In this document: positions 30,328 through 39,039 of the stretch, in pieces | Layout of the letters: each line of letters begins with the position of its first letter | How positions within the stretch are numbered: position 1 is the stretch's first letter | NCBI RefSeq assembly: GCF_003173755.1 | Contig: NZ_CP029553.1 | Location: forward strand, 3,806,001-3,870,000 | Direction of reading: 5' to 3' | Source of the DNA: Methylobacterium terrae | Lineage (GTDB): Bacteria; Pseudomonadota; Alphaproteobacteria; Rhizobiales; Beijerinckiaceae | Length of the DNA stretch: 64,000 nt | Program-made: the position numbers and the translations under genes | The notes under the pieces: model-generated | The model's input: the letters and a program-made list of their open reading frames with translations, nothing else | Databases searched by the model: none | Told to the model about the DNA's origin: nothing

Positions 30328-30480
30328 ATGGATCTCGGACCCCACGCCGCCTTCATCCTCGGCGCCTACGGCTTCACCGCACTGGTGATCGCGGGCCTCG
30401 TCGCCCACGCGGTCCTCGACCGGCGGGCGCAGGAGCGGGCGCTCGCGCGGCTCGCACAGGAACCGCGAGGCCGCCGGTGA
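30328..30480 (+). CDS. ccmD: Heme exporter protein CcmD
   Basis: The 50-residue protein has one membrane helix ([21 protein letters not shown]) followed by a basic tail ([15 protein letters not shown]), the CcmD pattern. It stabilises the CcmABC complex that releases holo-CcmE. It starts 5 bases after ccmC and overlaps the next gene by four bases. Confidence 0.9.
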   Translation: MDLGPHAAFILGAYGFTALVIAGLVAHAVLDRRAQERALARLAQEPRGRR

Positions 30481-31106
30481 GCGAGGCCCCCATGCATCCG
30501 GTGCAGGAAGGCGCCGGCCAGGCCGGCGCCGGCGAGGAGGCCGAGGAGGTGCCGCGCCGCTCGCGGCTGCTGTTCCTGCTGCCGCTGCTGGCCTTCGCGG
30601 CGCTCGCCGGCATCTTCCTCGGCAAGCTGCTCACCACCGGCTACGACCCCTCGGCCGTCCCCTCGGCCCTGATCGGCCGCCCGGTGCCGGACTTCACCCT
30701 GCCCCCGGTTCCCGGGCTGACCGCCGACGGCACCGGCGTGCCGGGCCTGAATGCCGCAGACTTCAAGGGGAAGGTGACGGTGCTGAACGTCTGGGCCTCG
30801 TGGTGCGCGCCCTGCCAGGTCGAGCACCCGATGCTGGTGCGCCTCGCCCGCGACGGCGTGAACCTCGTCGGCATCGACTACAAGGACCAGCCCGAGAACG
30901 GCCGCCGCTTCCTCGGCCGCCACGGCAACCCGTTCAAGACCGTCGGCGCCGACGCGGACGGCCGCGTCGGCATCGATCTCGGGGTCTACGGCGTGCCCGA
31001 GACCTTCGTGATCGGGCCGGACGGGCGGATCCGCGAGAAGCTGGTCGGCATTCTCACGCCGGAGAATTACGACGCGTTCCTGGCGCGGGTCCGGGCGATG
31101 AAGTAG
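30477..31106 (+). CDS. ccmG: Thiol:disulfide interchange protein CcmG/DsbE
   Basis: The 209-residue protein has an N-terminal membrane anchor (about residues 31-50, LLFLLPLLAFAALAGIFLGK) and a periplasmic thioredoxin domain with WCAPC in VLNVWASWCAPC and the cis-Pro segment YGVPETFVIG. It reduces apocytochrome c cysteines for heme attachment. The GTG at 30477 overlaps the ccmD stop (GTGA); an ATG 15 bases later is an alternative. Confidence 0.93.
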   Translation: MSEAPMHPVQEGAGQAGAGEEAEEVPRRSRLLFLLPLLAFAALAGIFLGKLLTTGYDPSAVPSALIGRPVPDFTLPPVPGLTADGTGVPGLNAADFKGKVTVLNVWASWCAPCQVEHPMLVRLARDGVNLVGIDYKDQPENGRRFLGRHGNPFKTVGADADGRVGIDLGVYGVPETFVIGPDGRIREKLVGILTPENYDAFLARVRAMK

Positions 31107-31210
31107 GGCGCCGACGCCCCGCGATCCCTGTCGCGTGCTGCGATGCGAGATCAGGCCGTGTCCGATGAGGCTCGCCGAAGCGCGGTTCGATCTGCCCCGG
31201 CGGACTTTGA

Positions 31211-31361
31211 GAGCCTGTTTGACGTGTAAGGGCGGTCTCGCGAGACACTCAACTGTCCCACCCGCGACCTCATCCCGAGGTGTCAGTCGATGAACAATCG
31301 ACTGACACCTCGGGATGGGGTTGTGAGGGGGATAAAATTTGTCACTCAGCCAAACAGGCTC
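31211..31361. mobile_element. MITE-like element, 151 bp, with 11-bp terminal repeats and TGA duplications
   Basis: The ends GAGCCTGTTTG and CAAACAGGCTC are perfect inverted repeats. TGA immediately flanks both sides (31208-31210 and 31362-31364), as expected for a three-base target duplication of the TNA type used by the IS1031 group of IS5. The interior encodes nothing and holds a large hairpin. It is presumably a non-autonomous derivative moved by a full IS elsewhere in the genome. Confidence 0.65.
31271..31317. repeat. 21-bp perfect hairpin inside the MITE-like element
   Basis: Arms at 31271-31291 and 31297-31317 around GAACA; the stem continues outward with wobble pairs. It could act as a terminator for the ccmG transcript. 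Confidence 0.7.
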
Positions 31362-31395
31362 TGAAACCAACCCTGTCATCACAGGGCCGCGCAGC

Positions 31396-31489
31396 GGAAC
31401 CAGGGATCCTTAACCGCCGACGATGCGGGATGAAGCGGGACCGTGTTCAGTCTCTCCTTCCACGTCGGCGGTCACGAATCCCTGGTTCC
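31396..31489. repeat. Imperfect 26-bp inverted repeat with 42-base interior
   Basis: Left arm 31396-31421 starts GGAACCAGGGAT and ends ACCGCCGAC. The right arm 31464-31489 is its complement with three mismatches. It could be a second short element or a structured RNA. Confidence 0.6.
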
Positions 31490-31562
31490 CGGCAAGGCTC
31501 GCCCCGGGGCCGACGCCGAGGGCGTGGAAATCCGCCGGCAAAAACCCGTCGGTGAGAATCCG

Positions 31563-32360
31563 TCACTTGGGCAGCGCGTAGATGTTGACCTCCAGCGCGT
31601 CGTCGGACGGGCTCGCGAGCGGGGTCAGGTACTCCTCGACGAAGGCGTCCTGGACGATGATGCCCTTGGCATCGAGATAGGCCGTCACCGTCTCGTAGGT
31701 CTGGTCGATGCCCTCGTAGGGGCCCTTGTGGGTGAAGCGCAGGGCCTTGCCGCTCGGCGTCGCGCCGAAGCGCAGGTCGTCCGGCAGGCCGGCCGGGCGC
31801 GGGTTCGGGGCGGCCTCGACCGGCACCATCACCTCGTACTGGAAACCGTCGTCGTCGGTGCGGGTGAACACCGAGAGCGGCTTGCCGACGGCCTTGATGC
31901 CGGCTTGAGCGAGCGCCGCCTCGACCTTGGCGATCGCGTCCTTGAGGCTCGGCACCGCCTGGTCCCACTTCGCGGTGCCGGACAGGATCGCGGCGGGCTT
32001 GGCCGGCAGCGTCACCTCGTCGACGTCGGAGGGGTCGCCCGGATTGGCGACGAGCGGCACGCGGCCGGCGGCCGGCGGCACCGGGGTCGCGGGCGGCAGC
32101 GCCTTCTCGGGCGCGGGCGGGGTCGGCGCCTGGTTCGTCCCCGGGCCGGGCCCCGGTGCCGTGGTGGTCGGCAGCGGGGTCGTCTGCGCCGGCGAGGGCG
32201 TGCCGGCCGGGGGCGCGGCGGGGGACGGCGCGGGCGCGGGCGCGGCAGGGCCGGGCGCAGCAGGGCCGGGAGCTTGGGCCGGCTGCTGCGCCAGAACCGA
32301 GGCGCCGCAGGCCAGGGAGGCCGCGAGGCCGATCGCGATCGTCGGAAGGCGGGTCTTCAT
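31563..32360 (-). CDS. Exported GyrI-like/effector-binding-domain protein with Pro-Ala linker
   Basis: The 265-residue protein has a signal peptide (residues 1-25), a long Pro/Ala/Thr linker (about residues 26-100) and a C-terminal domain resembling GyrI-like or SOUL small-molecule-binding folds: [15 protein letters not shown] strand, [18 protein letters not shown] and VEEYLTP with the end NIYALPK. The ligand is unknown; heme or another aromatic compound would fit the fold. The ATG at 32360 follows an in-frame GTG at 32363. Confidence 0.75.
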   Translation of the reverse strand: MKTRLPTIAIGLAASLACGASVLAQQPAQAPGPAAPGPAAPAPAPSPAAPPAGTPSPAQTTPLPTTTAPGPGPGTNQAPTPPAPEKALPPATPVPPAAGRVPLVANPGDPSDVDEVTLPAKPAAILSGTAKWDQAVPSLKDAIAKVEAALAQAGIKAVGKPLSVFTRTDDDGFQYEVMVPVEAAPNPRPAGLPDDLRFGATPSGKALRFTHKGPYEGIDQTYETVTAYLDAKGIIVQDAFVEEYLTPLASPSDDALEVNIYALPK

Positions 32361-32587
32361 CACGGGCGGAGCGCTCCGGGCGGCTTTGGCGTGCCGGCAT
32401 CGCCGGCCCCATCGAACGCGTCAAGCGCAAAGCCGTTGCGTGCTCATCGCGGATGCGTGAGCGGGCGGCTTTCCTTCGGGCTTCCCGTTTCGGGCTCCCC
32501 GGTGCCCCGCCGCTCGCCTGCGCGCCGGTTCTGGTCCATACACCGCCCGATCCCCACCTGAACGTCCCGCTCCGGAGAGCCTGCCCC

Positions 32588-33475
32588 TTGTCCCCCCTCG
32601 CCCATCGCCGCTTCCTGAAGATGAACGGCCTCGGCAACGAGATCGTGGTGCTGGACCTGCGCGGGAGCGACGTCCGGGTACAGCCGCAGGAGGCCCGCGC
32701 CATCGCGGCCGACCCGGCCTCGCACTTCGACCAGCTGATGGTGCTGCACGATCCCGTCACCCCGGGCACCGAGGCGTACGTGCGGATCTACAACACCGAC
32801 GGGTCGGAGGCGGGCGCCTGCGGCAACGGCACCCGCTGCGTCGCCTGGGCGATGATGGACGATCCGGTCATGGCCCGCCCGCTCCGGGGCGACCGCCTGA
32901 TCCTCGAGACCCGCCCCGGCCTCCTCGAGGTGGTGCGGGTCTCGGCCCTGGACTTCACCGTCGACATGGGAACGCCGCGGCTGCGCTGGGACGAGATCCC
33001 CCTCGCCGAGCCGTTTCCCGACACGCGGCGCATCGAATTGCAGATCGGGCCGATCGACGACCCGGTGCTGCACTCGCCCGGGGCGGTCAGCATGGGCAAC
33101 CCGCACGCGGTGTTCTTCGTCGAGCGCGACCCCGAGACCTACGACCTCGCCCGGATCGGCCCGCTGCTCGAATCGCACCCGATCTTCCCGGATCGGGCCA
33201 ACATCTCGCTGGCGCAGGTCGTTGACCGCGCGCACATCCGCCTGCGGGTATGGGAGCGCGGCGCCGGCCTGACGCGCGCCTGCGGCACCGCCGCCTGCGC
33301 GGCCCTGGTCGCGGCGTCGCGCCTGCGCCTCACCGGCCGCGAGGCCATCGTGACCCTGCCGGGCGGCGACCTCACCATCGCCTGGGGCGAGGACGACCAC
33401 GTCCGCATGACCGGACCGACCGAACTGGAGCACGAGGGCACCTTCGCAGCCTCGCTGTTCGCCGGAGCCGCCTGA
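32588..33475 (+). CDS. dapF: Diaminopimelate epimerase
   Basis: The 295-residue enzyme interconverts LL- and meso-diaminopimelate for lysine and peptidoglycan. The two catalytic cysteines are visible in GACGNGTRC and TRACGTAAC. The start is probably the TTG at 32588, which has GGAG ten bases upstream and gives the normal lead-in [10 protein letters not shown]; the ATG at 32621 would cut the family N-terminus short. The stop overlaps the mtaB start by one base. Confidence 0.94.
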   Translation: MSPLAHRRFLKMNGLGNEIVVLDLRGSDVRVQPQEARAIAADPASHFDQLMVLHDPVTPGTEAYVRIYNTDGSEAGACGNGTRCVAWAMMDDPVMARPLRGDRLILETRPGLLEVVRVSALDFTVDMGTPRLRWDEIPLAEPFPDTRRIELQIGPIDDPVLHSPGAVSMGNPHAVFFVERDPETYDLARIGPLLESHPIFPDRANISLAQVVDRAHIRLRVWERGAGLTRACGTAACAALVAASRLRLTGREAIVTLPGGDLTIAWGEDDHVRMTGPTELEHEGTFAASLFAGAA

Positions 33476-34716
33476 TGGGCGTGGAGGTCCTGAGCTTCGG
33501 CTGCCGCCTCAACGCCGCCGAATCGGAGGCGATGCGCCGGCGGGCGGAAAGCGCCGGGCGCACCGACCTCGTCCTCGTCAACACCTGCGCGGTCACGATC
33601 GAGGCCGGGCGCCAGGCCCGCAAGGCGATCCGGGCCGCCGTGCGGAGCAACCCAGGCGCGCGGGTCGTGGTGACGGGCTGCGGCGCGCAGGTCGAGACCG
33701 AGGCCTACGCGGCGATGCCCGAGGTGGCCGAGATCCTCGGCAATCGCCGCAAGCTCGACCCGGCGGTCTGGACCGATCCGGCACCGGAGCGGATCCGGAT
33801 CGACGACGTGATGGCGCCGCACCCCGATCCCCTGCCCGAGCCGGCCCCGATGCGGGCGCGCACCCGCGCCTTCCTGCCGGTGCAGAACGGCTGCGACCAC
33901 CGCTGCACCTTCTGCGTCATCCCGTTCGGCCGCGGCAACTCGCGCTCGGTGCCGGTGGCGCGCGTCGTGGCGCAGGTCCGTGCCCTGGTGGAAGCCGGCA
34001 CCCGCGAGGTGGTGCTCACCGGCGTCGACCTGACGGCCTACGGCCGCGACCTGGATGCCTCGGGCGACCTCACCCTCGGTCTCCTGGTGCGGGCGATCCT
34101 GCGCGAGGTGCCCGACCTCGACCGCCTGCGCCTGTCCTCGATCGATTCCGTCGAGGCCGATCCGGCGCTGGTCGCGGCCTTCGCCGAGGAGGAGCGGCTG
34201 ATGCCGCATCTCCACCTCTCGCTCCAGGCCGGCGACGACCTGATCCTCAAGCGGATGAAGCGCCGGCACGGCCGCGACGACGCGATCCGGTTCTGCGCCG
34301 AGATCCGGGCCTTACGCCCCGACGCGGTGTTCGGCGCCGACCTGATCGCCGGTTTCCCGACCGAGACCGAGGCGCAGTTCGCCCGCTCCCTCGCCCTCGT
34401 CGAGGAATGCGGCCTCGCCCAGCTCCACGTCTTCCCCTACTCGCCGCGCCCCGGCACCCCGGCCGCCCGGATGCCACAGGTCGCCCCCGCGGCGATCCGC
34501 GAGCGCGCCGCCCGCCTGCGCGAGGCCGGCACCGCCGCCCTCGCCCGCCGCCTCGACCGCGAGGTCGGCGCGACCCGCCGGGTGCTGGCGGAGCGCGGCG
34601 GCACCGGGCGCACCGAGGGTTTTTTGCCTGTGCGGCTGCCGGAGGGGGTGGAGGCGGGGGCGCTCGTCGAGCTGCGCATGGCCGGGCATGACGGGCGGTT
34701 GTTGCGGGTGGCGTGA
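33475..34716 (+). CDS. mtaB: tRNA t6A37 methylthiotransferase MtaB
   Basis: The 413-residue protein has the methylthiotransferase layout. The N-terminal domain carries cysteines in FGCRLN, NTCAV and TGCGAQ for the second cluster. The radical SAM motif is CDHRCTFCVIP (C-x3-C-x2-C), and a C-terminal TRAM-like end follows. It converts t6A37 to ms2t6A37 in tRNAs reading ANN codons. It overlaps dapF by one base (TGATG) and is followed, after the RluA gene, by ftsY, a common Rhizobiales order. Confidence 0.94.
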   Translation: MGVEVLSFGCRLNAAESEAMRRRAESAGRTDLVLVNTCAVTIEAGRQARKAIRAAVRSNPGARVVVTGCGAQVETEAYAAMPEVAEILGNRRKLDPAVWTDPAPERIRIDDVMAPHPDPLPEPAPMRARTRAFLPVQNGCDHRCTFCVIPFGRGNSRSVPVARVVAQVRALVEAGTREVVLTGVDLTAYGRDLDASGDLTLGLLVRAILREVPDLDRLRLSSIDSVEADPALVAAFAEEERLMPHLHLSLQAGDDLILKRMKRRHGRDDAIRFCAEIRALRPDAVFGADLIAGFPTETEAQFARSLALVEECGLAQLHVFPYSPRPGTPAARMPQVAPAAIRERAARLREAGTAALARRLDREVGATRRVLAERGGTGRTEGFLPVRLPEGVEAGALVELRMAGHDGRLLRVA

Positions 34717-34765
34717 GGAGCCCGACCGGTGGGTGGATGTGCAGAGTCTTTCTCGCTGCCGCCCT

Positions 34766-35464
34766 CTATTCGGAACTCTCGACCAATCCACACGCCCGCA
34801 ACCCCTGCCGCATGTGCCCCGGCGCCGGCGCCTCGATCGCGATCGCCGGCTTCTTCGGGTAGAGCGGCAGCGCGAGGGCCCTGGCGTGGAGCTGCAGGCC
34901 CGGCCCGCCCTGGCGCGGGGCGGTGCCGTAGACCGCGTCGCCGAGGATCGGCCAGCCCATCGCGGCGCAATGCACCCGGAGCTGGTGCGTGCGCCCGGTC
35001 ACCGGGGTCAGCGCCAGCCAGGTCCGCCCGGATGCCGGATCGCGTCCCATCACCCGCCAGCGGGTGAGCGACGGGTCGCCGGCCGGATCGGTCTTCATCC
35101 ACCAGCTCCGGGGGTCGTCGGAGCGGCGCGCCAGGGGCAGGTCGATCTCGCCGGTCTCCTCCGCCGGCCCGCCCTCGACGAGCGCCCAGTAGGTCTTGCC
35201 GGCACGCCCTTGCGCGAACAGGGCGTTCAGCCGGGCGAGCGCCTTGGCGTGGCGGCCGAGCGCCAGGCAGCCGGAGGTGTCGCGGTCGAGGCGGTGGGCG
35301 GCTTCCGGCCGGCGCGGCAGGCCGAAGCGCAGGGCGTCGAGGTGCTGGGTCAGCGTCTCGCCGCCCTTCGGCCCGGGATGCACCGGCAAACCCGCCGGCT
35401 TGTCGATGACGAGCACCAGGGCATCGCGGTAGAGGAGCCGCGAGAGTATGTCGTCAACGATCAT
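34766..35464 (-). CDS. RluA family pseudouridine synthase
   Basis: The 232-residue protein has the RluA catalytic motif HRLDRDTSG with the active Asp, plus LVIDKPAGLPVHPG and GRTHQLRVHCA. It is short and lacks an S4 domain, similar to RluA/TruC-type enzymes. The modified position in rRNA or tRNA cannot be assigned. It is convergent with mtaB and divergent from ftsY. Confidence 0.92.
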   Translation of the reverse strand: MIVDDILSRLLYRDALVLVIDKPAGLPVHPGPKGGETLTQHLDALRFGLPRRPEAAHRLDRDTSGCLALGRHAKALARLNALFAQGRAGKTYWALVEGGPAEETGEIDLPLARRSDDPRSWWMKTDPAGDPSLTRWRVMGRDPASGRTWLALTPVTGRTHQLRVHCAAMGWPILGDAVYGTAPRQGGPGLQLHARALALPLYPKKPAIAIEAPAPGHMRQGLRACGLVESSE

Positions 35465-35547
35465 GAGGCTGTCGCAGTGGCGGCGGAGGCGGGCGAAGTT
35501 CGGGGCAGGCCGCCCTAGATCGTCCGCAGGGTCTGGAGCAAGTGCGG

Positions 35548-36978
35548 ATGAGTGAGACCAAACAGCCGGGCTGGTTCGGCCGTCTGTTCGGCCGGAAGGC
35601 CGAGACGCCGACGGAGACGCCTGCCGAGGCGCCCGCCGAAACTCCTGCTGAAATTCCTGCCGAGGCCCCCGCGCCCAGCCCCGATCCCGCCGAGACGATG
35701 CCGACGGAGCCGACCGGCACCCTGTCGGAGGGCGTGCCGGACTTCGCCACCGCCGCCGACGACGTGCTCCCGGCCCCGCCGACGGTGACGGAAGCCTCGC
35801 CCGGGACCGCGCCGGAGCACGACCTGCCCGACGAGCTCGCCGGGGCCGACCTCGAGCCGGTCGAAGGGGTGCAGCCCGAGGGCTTGGTGCCGGCGGCGCC
35901 CGAGCCCGCCCAGCCGGAGCCCTTGCCCGAGCCGGAGCCCTTGCCCGAGCCCGCCGCGCTCGCGGAGCCCGAGCCGGTCGCCGAGGAGACCGAAGCCGAA
36001 CGGGCTCCGCTCCAGATCTTCCAGCCTCCGGCCCAACCCGAGCCGGCGGAGGAGAAGCGCGGCTGGTGGAGCCGGCTGACCGGCGGGCTCAAGCGCACCT
36101 CCTCGGCCCTGTCGGACCGGGTCACCGGGCTGTTCACCAAGCGCAAGCTCGACGCCGACACCCTGGAGGAGCTGGAGGACGCGCTGATCCAGGCCGATTT
36201 CGGCCTCGAGACCGCGACCCGGATCGCGGAAGCGGTCGGCAAGGGCCGCTACGAGAGGGGGATCGCTCCCGACGAGGTGCGGGCGATCCTGGCCTCGGAG
36301 GTCGAGCGTGCCCTCGATCCGGTGGCCCAGCCGCTCGTCGTCGACGCGACGAAGAAGCCGTTCGTGATCCTGATGATCGGCGTCAACGGCGCCGGCAAGA
36401 CCACGACGATCGGCAAGCTCACGCAAAAATTCCGGGCGCAGGGGCACAGCGTGATGCTGGCCGCCGGCGACACCTTCCGGGCCGCCGCGATCGAGCAGCT
36501 GCGGGTGTGGGGCGAGCGCACCGGAGCCCCGGTGGTGGCGCGCGCGCAAGGCTCGGACGCCGCCGGCCTCGCCTACGACGCGCTCCAGGCCGCCCGCGAC
36601 GCCGGCACCGACATCCTGCTGATCGACACCGCCGGCCGGCTGCAGAACAAGGCCGGGCTGATGGCCGAGCTCGAGAAGGTGATCCGGGTGATCCGCAAGC
36701 TCGACGAGGCGGCGCCCCACGCCGTGCTCCTCGTCCTCGACGCCACGGTGGGCCAGAACGCGCTGAGCCAGGTCGAGATCTTCCAGAAGGCCGCCGGCGT
36801 CACCGGCCTGGTGATGACGAAGCTCGACGGCACGGCGCGGGGCGGCATCCTGGTCGCGCTCGCCGCCAAGTTCGGCCTGCCGGTCCACTTCATCGGCGTC
36901 GGCGAGGGGGTCGACGACCTCGAGCCCTTCGCGGCGCGGGACTTCGCCCGGGCGATCGCGGGTCTCGACAAGGGCTGA
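35548..36978 (+). CDS. ftsY: Signal recognition particle receptor FtsY
   Basis: The 476-residue protein has an acidic, Pro-rich A domain (residues 1-170) with repeated ETPAE-type units, then the SRP NG domain. GTPase motifs are GVNGAGKTTTIGKL, DTAGR, TKLDGTARGG and the closing GVGEGVDDL. It docks SRP-ribosome complexes at the membrane. The ATG at 35548 has GGAG ten bases upstream; GTG at 35542 is also in frame. Confidence 0.96.
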   Translation: MSETKQPGWFGRLFGRKAETPTETPAEAPAETPAEIPAEAPAPSPDPAETMPTEPTGTLSEGVPDFATAADDVLPAPPTVTEASPGTAPEHDLPDELAGADLEPVEGVQPEGLVPAAPEPAQPEPLPEPEPLPEPAALAEPEPVAEETEAERAPLQIFQPPAQPEPAEEKRGWWSRLTGGLKRTSSALSDRVTGLFTKRKLDADTLEELEDALIQADFGLETATRIAEAVGKGRYERGIAPDEVRAILASEVERALDPVAQPLVVDATKKPFVILMIGVNGAGKTTTIGKLTQKFRAQGHSVMLAAGDTFRAAAIEQLRVWGERTGAPVVARAQGSDAAGLAYDALQAARDAGTDILLIDTAGRLQNKAGLMAELEKVIRVIRKLDEAAPHAVLLVLDATVGQNALSQVEIFQKAAGVTGLVMTKLDGTARGGILVALAAKFGLPVHFIGVGEGVDDLEPFAARDFARAIAGLDKG

Positions 36979-37002
36979 GGCGGCGGGGGGCCCTCCCCCC
37001 CC

Positions 37003-37887
37003 TCACTCCGCGCAATAGGCCGCCATCCCCTCCGCCAGCGCGTCGAACGCCGCCCGGCAGCAGCGCAGGGAGCGCAGGTCCTCGTGCATCGCCACGAAGG
37101 TCGGCAGCTCCCAGACGATCTCCGGCAGCACCCGGACCAGGTCCGGGTCGCGGGCGGCGAGCACCGTGTGGCAGGCGCCGAGGCCGAACCCGGCGCGGAG
37201 AGCCGCGAGCTGGGCGAGCGTGCTGTCGCTGCGCCAGGCGAAGCCCGCCTCGGCAAGTGCCGGGGTATTGCGTATCATCGCCCGCAGGAACGGGGTCTCG
37301 GCATCGAAGCCGACGACGCTGTGGCGGGCGAGATCGGCCGGATCCGTCGGGATGCCGCGTCTTTCGAGGTAGCGGCGGTGCCCGTAGAGGCCGAGGTGCA
37401 CCGTGCCGACCCGGCGCGCCACCAGCGCGTCTTGCGTCGGCGGCGTCATCCGCACCGCGATGTCGGCGTCGCGCCGCAGCAGGTCCTGCATCCGGTCCGA
37501 CAGCACCACGTCGAGGGCGAGGCCGGGGTACCGCGCGTGCAGGCCGGCGAGGATTGGCGGCAGCACCTCGGCGCCGACCACCTCGGAGGCGGTGATCCGC
37601 ACCCGCCCCGACACCCCCTCGGCCTCCGCCGCCACCGCCCGGCGCAGGGCCTCCGCGGTCGCCCGGAGCGACCGCGCGAAGGGGGCGAGCGTCAGCGCGG
37701 CCTCGGTCGGCGCGAGCCCGGCGGGCGAGCGGGTGAACAGGGAGACGCCGAGTGCCCCCTCCAGGGCCGCGATCTGCCGGCCGAGGGTCGGCTGCGTCAG
37801 GCCCAGGGCCCGCGCCGCGCCGGAGAGCGAGCCCTCCTCAAGCACGGCCAGCGCCGCGCGATAGTGATCCCAACTCGGTCCTGTCAT
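37003..37887 (-). CDS. LysR family transcriptional regulator
   Basis: The 294-residue protein has an N-terminal winged helix-turn-helix (GSLSGAARALGLTQPTLGRQI) and a LysR substrate-binding domain. It is divergent from the epimerase gene with 93 bases between starts, the classical arrangement for a LysR regulator and its target. The ATG at 37887 gives the family N-terminus (SWDHYRAALAV). The effector is unknown. Confidence 0.92.
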   Translation of the reverse strand: MTGPSWDHYRAALAVLEEGSLSGAARALGLTQPTLGRQIAALEGALGVSLFTRSPAGLAPTEAALTLAPFARSLRATAEALRRAVAAEAEGVSGRVRITASEVVGAEVLPPILAGLHARYPGLALDVVLSDRMQDLLRRDADIAVRMTPPTQDALVARRVGTVHLGLYGHRRYLERRGIPTDPADLARHSVVGFDAETPFLRAMIRNTPALAEAGFAWRSDSTLAQLAALRAGFGLGACHTVLAARDPDLVRVLPEIVWELPTFVAMHEDLRSLRCCRAAFDALAEGMAAYCAE

Positions 37888-37980
37888 ACGAAACCGTATA
37901 GCCGATCGCCGCCCTTCGGCAATTTTCGACGTGCCGGCTCCCTGGCACATGGTCACCCGTCACGAGGCGAGGAGAGCGCG

Positions 37981-38937
37981 ATGACGACGGGTACGGCCCT
38001 GGTGCTGGGCGCGACGGGCGGGGTGGGCGGCGCGGTGGCGCGGCGCCTGAAGGCCGAGGGCTGGACGGTGCGGGCGCTCCACCGCGACCCCGGCCGGGCG
38101 GCGCGGGCCGCGGACGGGCTCGACTGGGTGCGCGGCGACGCGATGGTGGCCGCCGACGTGGTCGCGGCCGCCGCGGGCGCGTCGCTGATCGTCCACGCGG
38201 TCAACCCGCCCGGCTACCGCGACTGGGACCGTCTGGTCCTGCCGATGCTCGACGCCTCGATCGCCGCCTCGCGCGCCAGCGATGCCCGCCTGCTCCTGCC
38301 CGGCAACGTCTACGTCTACGGCCGCGACGCCGGCCCGAACCCGGGCGCCGACGCCCCCCAGGCGCCCCGGACCGCCAAGGGCCGCATCCGCATCGCCATG
38401 GAGGCGCGCCTGCGCGATTCCGGCGTGCGAAGCCTGATCGTGCGGGCCGGCGACTTCTTCGGCCCGCGCACCACCGCCAATTCCTGGTTCTCGTCCGCCC
38501 TGGTGCGCCCGGGGCGGCCGGTGCGGAGCGTGACCGGTCCGGGCACGCCGGGAATCGGCCACCAATGGGCCTACCTGCCCGACGTCGCCGAGACCATGGT
38601 GCGCCTGAGCGCCCGCGAGGCCGAGCTGCCCCGCCTCGCCGCCTTCAACATGGAGGGCCACTGGGACCCGGACGGCCGGCAGATGATCGCCGCCATCGCC
38701 CGCGCGGTCGGCGGACGGGTGCGGGTGCGGCGCTTCCCCTGGGCGCTCCTGCCGCTCGCCGCGCCGTTCTGGCCGCTGGCGCGGGAGATCCGCGAGATGC
38801 GCTACCTGTGGCGGGAACCGATCCGGATGCGCAACGATGACCTCGTCAGGTTCCTGGGGGCCGAGCCGCACACGCCGCTCGATGAGGCGGTGCGCGAGAC
38901 GCTCGCGGGGCTCGGCTGCCTGAGCGCATCTGCCTGA
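37981..38937 (+). CDS. NAD-dependent epimerase/dehydratase family protein
   Basis: The 318-residue extended SDR has the Rossmann motif LGATGGVGGAV at residues 9-19, the typical VIHA-like LIVHAVNPPG and an RAGDFFGP segment of NmrA/epimerase-like proteins. The classical YxxxK is not obvious; VYVYGRDAG may supply the Tyr. The ATG at 37981 has GGCGAGGAGAGC upstream. It is probably controlled by the divergent LysR gene. Substrate unknown. Confidence 0.85.
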   Translation: MTTGTALVLGATGGVGGAVARRLKAEGWTVRALHRDPGRAARAADGLDWVRGDAMVAADVVAAAAGASLIVHAVNPPGYRDWDRLVLPMLDASIAASRASDARLLLPGNVYVYGRDAGPNPGADAPQAPRTAKGRIRIAMEARLRDSGVRSLIVRAGDFFGPRTTANSWFSSALVRPGRPVRSVTGPGTPGIGHQWAYLPDVAETMVRLSAREAELPRLAAFNMEGHWDPDGRQMIAAIARAVGGRVRVRRFPWALLPLAAPFWPLAREIREMRYLWREPIRMRNDDLVRFLGAEPHTPLDEAVRETLAGLGCLSASA

Positions 38938-39039
38938 GCGCGCCTGCCTGACGGCATCGGCCGGGAGCCCCCGAAAGCCCACCTCGCCCATCGCGGCGAT
39001 CCCGTGCAGGATGACCGGCCACGGAAGACCGGGAACGGG

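Larger units (their letters stand above)
31107..31562. other. 456-base gap holding a MITE-like element and a second inverted repeat
   Basis: No gene is credible here. The stretch contains the 151-bp element at 31211-31361 and the inverted repeat at 31396-31489, both annotated separately. It lies between the convergent ccmG and GyrI-like genes. Confidence 0.7.
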
